The notes under the pieces are model-generated. The model was not told the DNA's origin. It worked only from the letters and a program-made list of their open reading frames with translations, and did not search any database. From the NCBI RefSeq assembly GCF_900142295.1, contig NZ_FSRL01000001.1, forward strand, positions 1,922,001 through 1,986,000: a DNA stretch of 64,000 nt. The letters run 5' to 3'. This DNA is from Vannielia litorea. Lineage in GTDB: Bacteria > Pseudomonadota > Alphaproteobacteria > Rhodobacterales > Rhodobacteraceae. Numbering within the stretch: position 1 is the stretch's first letter; each line of letters begins with the position of its first letter. Position numbers and translations under genes: made by a program. Positions 58,576 through 64,000 of the stretch are shown in pieces.

Positions 58576-59850
58576 TCAGACGATTCCGCCGCCTGCGCCG
58601 GAGACCGCGGGCCGCTCGGCGGCGACCTGTGCGCGGTACCCCGAGGCGCGGTAGGTGGCGAGCGGGTCGATCGCCCCGCCGGCCTCGCTGCGGGCCATGG
58701 CGAGGATCGGCTCCACATCGGTGCGGAAGGCCTCGCGCAGGCACTGGGCGGCCATCAGCGCATCGCCCGCGTCCTGGTGGCCGCGCAGGCTCTCGCGGTC
58801 GACCAGCAGGGCCTGGGCATAGGCGCGGCGCACGTCGGAGGCCGACAGCATCAGGCTCTCGATCGGGTCGGTCACGTTGTGGCTCTGGTCGAGCATGTGG
58901 GCCGGGTCGAAGCCGGGACGGCCCTCGGCCTCGACCAGTTCGTTGAACACCAGAAAGAGGCGGAACGGGTCGATGGCGCCGGTGTCGAGGTCGTCATCGC
59001 CATATTTGCTGTCGTTGAAGTGGAAGCCGCCGAGACGGCCCGCGCGGATGAGCCGGGCCACGATCATCTCGATGTTCACGGTGGGCGCGTGGTGGCCGAG
59101 ATCGACAAGGCAATGGGCCTTGGGCCCCAGCTCCTGCGCGATCATCAGGTTGGTGCCCCAGTCCTGCACCACGGTGGAGTAGAAGGCGGGCTCGAAGATC
59201 TTGTGCTCGGTGAAGAGGCGCCAGTCGTCCGGCAGGGCGGCGTAGATCTCGGCCATGGCGCAGAGGTAGCGGTCGAACTGGCGCGACAGGTCGGTCTGGC
59301 CCGGAAAGTTGGAGCCGTCGCCGACCCAGACGGTGAGGGCGCGCGAGCCGATGGCCCGGCCGATCTCGATGCACTCGATGTTGTGGGCCACGGCCTGGGC
59401 GCGGATCTCGGCGGAGGGGTTGGAGAGCGAGCCGTGCTTGTAGGAGAGCGACTGACCGGGGCTGTCCTGGAAGGTGTTGGAGTTCATCGCGTCGAAGGCG
59501 AGGCCGGTCTGCCCGGCCTTGGCGACGAGATCGGCGGCGGGCGCCTTGTCCCAGGGGATGTGAAGCGAAACGGTGGGCGTGGCACGGGTGAGCTGGTGGA
59601 TCACGGCGCAGTCGTCGAGCTTGTCGAAGATGCCGCGCGGCTCGCCGGGGCCGGGAAAGCGGGCAAAGCGGGTGCCGCCCGTCCCCACGCCCCAGGAGGG
59701 CACGGCGACGTGATAGGCAGCGACCTTTGCCTTGATGGCGTCGATCGAGAGGCCGCGGCGGGCGAGCCGGGCGCCCAGCGCTTCGTAATCGGCGGCGAGG
59801 TCGGCAGCGCGGGCCGCGTTCTGGGCCTCGATGGTGGTGGGGTCGATCAT
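58576..59850 (-). CDS. rhaI: L-rhamnose isomerase, RhaI type
   Basis: 424 aa from ATG 59850 (MIDPTTIEAQNAARAADLAA) with GGAGGACCCC upstream; the longer frame is not coding. Isomerises L-rhamnose to L-rhamnulose. TIM barrel of the xylose-isomerase-like superfamily, the RhaI class of Rhizobium and Pseudomonas, not RhaA. Metal/substrate residues: WVGDGSNFPGQ, TEHKIFEPAFYSTVVQDWG, HCLVDLGHHAPTVNIEMI and GFHFNDSKYGDDDLDTG. Lies 53 bp downstream of rhaD, last gene before the terminator. Confidence 0.94.
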   Translation of the reverse strand: MIDPTTIEAQNAARAADLAADYEALGARLARRGLSIDAIKAKVAAYHVAVPSWGVGTGGTRFARFPGPGEPRGIFDKLDDCAVIHQLTRATPTVSLHIPWDKAPAADLVAKAGQTGLAFDAMNSNTFQDSPGQSLSYKHGSLSNPSAEIRAQAVAHNIECIEIGRAIGSRALTVWVGDGSNFPGQTDLSRQFDRYLCAMAEIYAALPDDWRLFTEHKIFEPAFYSTVVQDWGTNLMIAQELGPKAHCLVDLGHHAPTVNIEMIVARLIRAGRLGGFHFNDSKYGDDDLDTGAIDPFRLFLVFNELVEAEGRPGFDPAHMLDQSHNVTDPIESLMLSASDVRRAYAQALLVDRESLRGHQDAGDALMAAQCLREAFRTDVEPILAMARSEAGGAIDPLATYRASGYRAQVAAERPAVSGAGGGIV

Positions 59851-59903
59851 GGGGTCCTCCCAGGGTGGCGCAGCGGGCGGCGCGCCGTGCGGGTTTGGCG
59901 CGG

Positions 59904-62003
59904 TCAGCGGGTGAAGGCTTCCTTGTTGCCTGCGTCCACGTTGAGGATGTTGCCGGTGGATTTGGCCGAGGCGTCGGAGGCCAGGAAATAGGCGGCCTCG
60001 GCGATATCCTCGGGCAGCACGGAGCGCTTGAGCAGGGAGCGGTTGCGATACATCTCCTCCAGCCCCTCCTTGTCGGTGCCATATGTGGCGGCGCGCTGGT
60101 CGAGCCATTCGCCCTGCCAGATCCTGGAGCCGCGCAGCACCGCATCGGGGTTGACCACGTTGACCCGGATCCCGGCCTCGGCGCCTTCGAGCGCGAGGCA
60201 GCGGGCGAGGTGGATCTCGGAGGCCTTGGCGGTGCAGTAGGCGGAGGCGTTGGGGCTGGCGGCGAGGCCGTTCTTGGAGGCCACGAAGACCACGCTGCCG
60301 CCCATCTCCTGCGCGCGGAACAGCCGGAAGGCCTCGCGGCTGACGAGGAAGTAGCCGGTGGAGAGGATATCCATGTTCTTCTGCCAGAGCGCGAGGGAGG
60401 TTTCCTCGACGGGCGCGGAGCTGGCGATTCCGGCGTTGCTCACCAGGATGTCGACGCCACCGTATTCCACCGCCAGCTCGGCGAAGGCGGCGGTGACGGC
60501 CTCCTCGCTGGTCACATTCATCACCACGCGGCGCACCGCATCGGCCCCGTGGCGGGCGGCCAGGGCCTCGGCGGTGCCGGCGAGCGCCTCGGCGTCGATG
60601 TCGGCCAGCATCACGCAGGCCCCCTCGGCGAGGTAGCGGGCCGCCGTGGCCGAGCCGATGCCCCCTGCCCCGCCGGTCACCAGCGCGACCCGCCCGGCAA
60701 GCGACCTGGGGCGCGGCATCCGTTGCAGCTTGGCCTCCTCGAGCAGCCAGTATTCGATGTCGAAGGCCTCCTGCTCCGGCAGGCCCTGGTAGGTGCTCAC
60801 GGCGGAGGCCCCGCGCATGACGTTGATGGCGTTGACGTAGAACTCGGCCGAGATGCGCGCGGTCGCCTTGTCGCGGGCGAAGGTGATCATGCCGACGCCG
60901 GGCACCAGGTAGACAACGGCGTTGGGGTCGCGCAGGGCCGGGCTGTCGTGGTGCTTGCAGCGGGCGTAATAGGCGGCGTAGTCGTCGCGGTAGGCGGCGA
61001 CCTGCTGCGGCAGGCCTTGCAGCACCTCGTCGAGATTGCCCCGGGCGGGATCGAAGTCGATCACCAGCGGCCGGATCTTGGTGCGCAGGAAGTGGTCGGG
61101 GCAGGAGGTGCCCAGCGCGGCGAGCGGCTCCATCTGCTGCGCGTTGACGAACTCCAGCACGGCATCGCTGTCGTCGAAATGGCCGACCATGTGCTGGTTG
61201 CCGGAGACGAAGCCGCGGATCGCGGGCATCAGCCGGGCCGCCACGGCGCGGCGGGCCTCGGGCGCGAGGCTTTCATGGCGGGCGCCGCCGAAGGCGGGGG
61301 TGCCGGCGGTGCGCTCGGCGAACCAGTCCATCGCGGTCTGGATCACCTCGAGCGTCAGCTCGTAGCAGGCCTTGGCGTCGTCATCCCAGGTGAAGAGGCC
61401 GTGGCTTTCGAGCACGACGCCCTTGGCCTCGGGGTTCTCGGCGCAGAATTTCTCGAGCCAGAGGCCCAACTCGTAGCCCGGGCGTCTCCAGGGCAGCCAG
61501 CCGATGCTGTCGCCGAAGATCTCGCGGGTCAGGGCGCGGCTGTCCTTGGCGGCGGCGATGGCGATGATCGCGTCGGGGTGCATGTGGTCGACGTGGCGGC
61601 GCGGCACATAGGCGTGCAGCGGCGTGTCGATGGAGGCGGCGCGGGGGTTGAGGTTGAAGGTGCAGTGCGGCAGGTAGCCCACCATCTCGTCTTCATGCCC
61701 GGGCCCGCGGTAGACCCCTTTCAGGGCGCGCAGCTTGTCCATGTAGAGGGTGGCGAAGCCGTCCATCCGGATCGAGCCCACGTCGCCGCCGGAGCCCTTG
61801 ACCCAGAGCACCTCGACCGGCGCGCCGGTGAGCGGATCGCGTTCGGTGTCCTTGGCCGAGGTGTTGCCGCCGCCGTAGTTGGTGATTCGCTTGTCGGAGC
61901 CCAGGAGGTTGGAGCGGTAGAGCAGCTTCTCTGGCTCGGACATGGCGGAGGCGCGGGTGTCATCCCACAGGTTTTCAAGCCGGTTTTCAGCGCGGTTGAG
62001 CAT
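59904..62003 (-). CDS. rhaD: Bifunctional rhamnulose-1-phosphate aldolase / short-chain dehydrogenase
   Basis: 699 aa from ATG 62003 (MLNRAENRLENLWDD). Residues 1-410 are a class II aldolase domain: RITNYGGGNTSAKD, VLWVKGSGGDVGSI, the zinc His pair in DHMHPDAIIAIAAA and VVLESHGLFTW. Residues 430-699 are an SDR: ALVTGGAGGIGSATA nucleotide loop, DILVSNAGIASSAPV, catalytic YCTAK (Tyr-x3-Lys). It cleaves rhamnulose-1-P to DHAP and L-lactaldehyde and oxidises the lactaldehyde. First gene of rhaDI, divergent from rhaR. Confidence 0.95.
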   Translation of the reverse strand: MLNRAENRLENLWDDTRASAMSEPEKLLYRSNLLGSDKRITNYGGGNTSAKDTERDPLTGAPVEVLWVKGSGGDVGSIRMDGFATLYMDKLRALKGVYRGPGHEDEMVGYLPHCTFNLNPRAASIDTPLHAYVPRRHVDHMHPDAIIAIAAAKDSRALTREIFGDSIGWLPWRRPGYELGLWLEKFCAENPEAKGVVLESHGLFTWDDDAKACYELTLEVIQTAMDWFAERTAGTPAFGGARHESLAPEARRAVAARLMPAIRGFVSGNQHMVGHFDDSDAVLEFVNAQQMEPLAALGTSCPDHFLRTKIRPLVIDFDPARGNLDEVLQGLPQQVAAYRDDYAAYYARCKHHDSPALRDPNAVVYLVPGVGMITFARDKATARISAEFYVNAINVMRGASAVSTYQGLPEQEAFDIEYWLLEEAKLQRMPRPRSLAGRVALVTGGAGGIGSATAARYLAEGACVMLADIDAEALAGTAEALAARHGADAVRRVVMNVTSEEAVTAAFAELAVEYGGVDILVSNAGIASSAPVEETSLALWQKNMDILSTGYFLVSREAFRLFRAQEMGGSVVFVASKNGLAASPNASAYCTAKASEIHLARCLALEGAEAGIRVNVVNPDAVLRGSRIWQGEWLDQRAATYGTDKEGLEEMYRNRSLLKRSVLPEDIAEAAYFLASDASAKSTGNILNVDAGNKEAFTR

Positions 62004-62095
62004 GGTGTCCTCCCCAGGTTGCGGCCCTGCGGCGCGCGTCACTCGAGGCAAGGCTGCGGCTTTCATCGGCCCAAGTCAACCAACTTCAGTCATTA

Positions 62096-62144
62096 TCAAT
62101 CATTCTGCGGTGCAGCGTGATTGCTTTTGAAAGTTTATGATTGA
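62096..62144. promoter_or_regulatory. Candidate RhaR operator in the rhaD/rhaR divergent region
   Basis: TCAATCAT (62096-62103) and ATGATTGA (62137-62144) form an inverted repeat 33 bp apart, with a further TGATTG at 62118-62123. The region is A/T-rich between two divergent starts (62003 and 62192). DeoR-family regulators bind such repeated hexamers and loop DNA. Confidence 0.5.
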
Positions 62145-62191
62145 CTAGACGCGAGAATCGGCCAAGCGTGGAGCATCAGGGAGGATCAGCG

Positions 62192-62992
62192 ATGCACGAG
62201 AAGGAGCGTCACCGGGTCATACTGTCGGCGGTCCAGGACCGGCCGGTGGCGACGGTGAGCGAACTGGTCGCGCTGACCGGCTCGTCGGAGGCGACGATCC
62301 GGCGCGACATTGCCACGCTGCACATGGCCAAGCGGCTGCGCCGGGTGCGCGGCGGCGCCGAGGCGGTGGGCCCCTCGCCCCTGCCCGGCCTCGCGGGGCG
62401 GCCCTACTCGGTGAACCAGACGATGAACATCGCCCAGAAGCAGGCGATCGCCCGCGAAGCGGTGGCGCTCTGCGAGGAGGGCGAGCCGGTCATCATCAAC
62501 GGCGGCACCACCACCTTTCAGATGGTGCATCCGCTGGCGTCGCGCCGGGTGCAGGTGCTGACCAACAGCTTTCCCATCGCGGAGCATCTGCTGAAGCATT
62601 CCAAGAACACGGTGATGGTGCCGGGCGGCGCGCTCTACCGCGAGCAGAACATCATCCTCAGCCCCTTCGACGGCGACCTCACCCGCAACTTCTATGCCCG
62701 CCGGATGTTCATGGGCGCCCAGGGGATCGGGCCGCTGGGCCTGATGGAGGCCGATCCGCTGCTGATCCAGGCCGAGGAAAAGCTGATCGGCCGGGCGGAG
62801 GAGCTGGTGGTGCTGGTCGACAGCAGCAAGTTTGCCAACCGCTCGAGCCTGGTGCTCTGCCCGCTGGAGCGGATCGACGTGCTGATCACCGACGAGGGAA
62901 TTTCGGACCGCACCGCCTCGATGCTGGAGGCGGCGGACATACGGCTGATCGTGGCGCAGGCCAGTGCCGCGGCGGAAACCGGCTCGGCCTGA
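62192..62992 (+). CDS. rhaR: DeoR-family regulator of rhamnose genes
   Basis: 266 aa from ATG 62192 with CAGGGAGG 7 nt upstream. N-terminal DeoR HTH: RHRVILSAVQDRPVATVSEL, LTGSSEATIRRDIATLHMAK, LRRVRGGAE. The C-terminal sugar-phosphate-binding domain (DeoRC, about 75-250) includes VIINGGTTTFQMVHPLASRR and MEADPLLIQAEEKLIGRAEE, and VDSSKF. It represses rha genes until a rhamnose metabolite binds. Same order as rhaR-rhaS in Rhizobium leguminosarum. Confidence 0.93.
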   Translation: MHEKERHRVILSAVQDRPVATVSELVALTGSSEATIRRDIATLHMAKRLRRVRGGAEAVGPSPLPGLAGRPYSVNQTMNIAQKQAIAREAVALCEEGEPVIINGGTTTFQMVHPLASRRVQVLTNSFPIAEHLLKHSKNTVMVPGGALYREQNIILSPFDGDLTRNFYARRMFMGAQGIGPLGLMEADPLLIQAEEKLIGRAEELVVLVDSSKFANRSSLVLCPLERIDVLITDEGISDRTASMLEAADIRLIVAQASAAAETGSA

Positions 62993-63036
62993 GAACGGCC
63001 GCGCCACAACGACGACACAACCTGGGAGGAACTGAC

Positions 63037-64000
63037 ATGAAACTGACACGGAGACTGTTCGGAGGGGCCGCTGTGGCGGCGCTGATGATGGCGGGCGGCG
63101 CGGCGAGCGCGCAGGACAACGTGCGCATCGCGCTGGTGGTGAAGGCGCTCGGCATCGGCTTCTTCGAGGCGGCGGCCAAGGGTGCCGAGGAGGCGGCGGC
63201 GGAGTTGGGCAACGTGGAGATCATCTACACCGGCCCGACCGACACCACCGCCGAGGGCCAGATCGAGGTGATCAACGCGCTGATCGCGCAGAACGTGGAT
63301 GCCATCGCGATCTCGGCCAACGACCCCGACGCGGTTGCCCCGGCGTTGAAGAAGGCGATGGACCGCGGGATCACCGTGATCTCCTGGGACAGCGGCGTGG
63401 CCCCGGAAGGGCGCGAGCTGCATCTCAACCCCTCGTCCAACCCGCTGATCGGCAACATGATCATCAAGCTCGCCGCCGACCAGCTGCCCGAGGGCGGCAA
63501 GGTGGCGGTTCTGAGCGCCACCACTACCTCGACCAACCAGAACACCTGGATTGCCGAGATGGAAAAGGTGCTGCCCAACTACCCCGGCATCGAGGTGGTG
63601 GGCACCGTCTATGGCGATGACCTGGCCGACAAGAGCTACCGCGAGGCGCAGGGCCTGATGCAGAGCTACCCCGACCTCGACGCGATCATCGCGCCGACCA
63701 GTGTGGGCATCGTCGCCGCGGCGCAGGCCGTGGCCGATGCGGGCAAGATCGGCCAGGTCAACGTGACCGGCCTCGGCCTGCCCTCGGAGATGGCGGGCGC
63801 GATCGAGAGCGGGGCCAGCAAGTCCTTTGCGATCTGGAACCCGATCGACCTGGGCTACTCGGCGGCCTATCTCAGCTACCAGCTGGCCACCGATGCGGCC
63901 GAGGCCGGCCCCGGCGCCGAGATCCCGATGGGCCGGATGGGCACGCTGACGCTGGACGACAACAGCGAGGGCGCGATGGCCGATCCCTTCGTCTACGACG
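63037..64000 (+). CDS. rhaS: Rhamnose ABC transporter substrate-binding protein, 3' end beyond window
   Basis: 321 codons visible of about 330. GGGAGGAACTGAC ribosome site before ATG 63037. Signal peptide MKLTRRLFGGAAVAALMMAG ending near ASA. Periplasmic type I fold with VRIALVVKALGIGFFEAAAK, EVINALIAQNVDAIAISAND, VISWDSGVAPEGRELHL and DLDAIIAPTSVGIVAAAQAV. RhaS binds L-rhamnose and delivers it to RhaT/P/Q, which should follow outside the window with the kinase RhaK and mutarotase RhaU. 44 bp after rhaR, same transcript. Confidence 0.93.
   Translation, partial: MKLTRRLFGGAAVAALMMAGGAASAQDNVRIALVVKALGIGFFEAAAKGAEEAAAELGNVEIIYTGPTDTTAEGQIEVINALIAQNVDAIAISANDPDAVAPALKKAMDRGITVISWDSGVAPEGRELHLNPSSNPLIGNMIIKLAADQLPEGGKVAVLSATTTSTNQNTWIAEMEKVLPNYPGIEVVGTVYGDDLADKSYREAQGLMQSYPDLDAIIAPTSVGIVAAAQAVADAGKIGQVNVTGLGLPSEMAGAIESGASKSFAIWNPIDLGYSAAYLSYQLATDAAEAGPGAEIPMGRMGTLTLDDNSEGAMADPFVYD

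Overview
The window is GC-rich chromosomal DNA from an alphaproteobacterium, most likely a Rhodobacterales (Roseobacter-group) species. This rests on gene content and style: Ala/Arg-rich proteins, an alphaproteobacterial DUF3572/PleD neighbourhood, Rhizobium-type rhaDI / rhaR-S rhamnose genes, a ytfQRT-yjfF transporter, an H-NOX plus HNOBA-GGDEF pair, and TTGCGC-type tRNA promoters. No rRNA operon and no CRISPR array were seen.

Layout. 1-2.5 kb: lon (reverse, 3' end off the window) with a heat-shock-type promoter. 2.7-7 kb: a small cassette with a PAAR spike protein, a possible adaptor and two membrane proteins. 7.1-9.5 kb: a glycosyltransferase-sulfotransferase fusion preceded by a tiny membrane ORF. 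9.6-11.5 kb: DUF1203 and glutamate dehydrogenase. 11.9-17.9 kb: three tandem TadG-like vWA proteins, then TadE-like and TadF-like pseudopilins. 18-28 kb: housekeeping and accessory genes (bPH-like membrane protein, pirin, TetR, lipoprotein, hom, a secreted CHAT protease plus TPR-like partner, glpX, recJ), ending in tRNA-Glu(TTC).

28.09-40.22 kb: a 12.1-kb integrated element flanked by 21-bp direct repeats (attL in the 3' end of tRNA-Glu, attR at 40198-40218). It carries a tyrosine integrase, an AlpA-like HTH protein, a lambda-like head module (terS, terL, portal, protease-capsid fusion, gpW-like connector, DUF2190), a primase-polymerase/helicase replication protein, an iteron-like repeat cluster and one lower-GC cargo gene on the opposite strand. 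It has no tail, lysis or lysogeny module. This is the gene set of a capsid-forming phage satellite (cf-PICI-like) and is the most interesting object in the window.

40.2-49.4 kb: an M50 peptidase, an H-NOX/diguanylate cyclase pair in which the H-NOX has lost its haem-ligating histidine, an MttB-family methyltransferase, a HAD phosphatase, DUF3572, PleD, MarR, a CoA-transferase remnant and argE. 49.7-53 kb: a decayed inositol locus. iolB and iolE are intact, but iolD is truncated and frameshifted and abuts a truncated Gfo/Idh/MocA oxidoreductase, as expected from one deletion across a divergent promoter. 53-64 kb: carbohydrate uptake and catabolism, with a FadR/GntR regulator plus ytfQRT-yjfF (galactofuranose-type ABC transporter), and rhaI-rhaD divergent from rhaR-rhaS (L-rhamnose).

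An 11-bp direct-repeat element occurs twice, 31.6 kb apart, each time just downstream of a gene's stop codon and in the same orientation relative to that gene.
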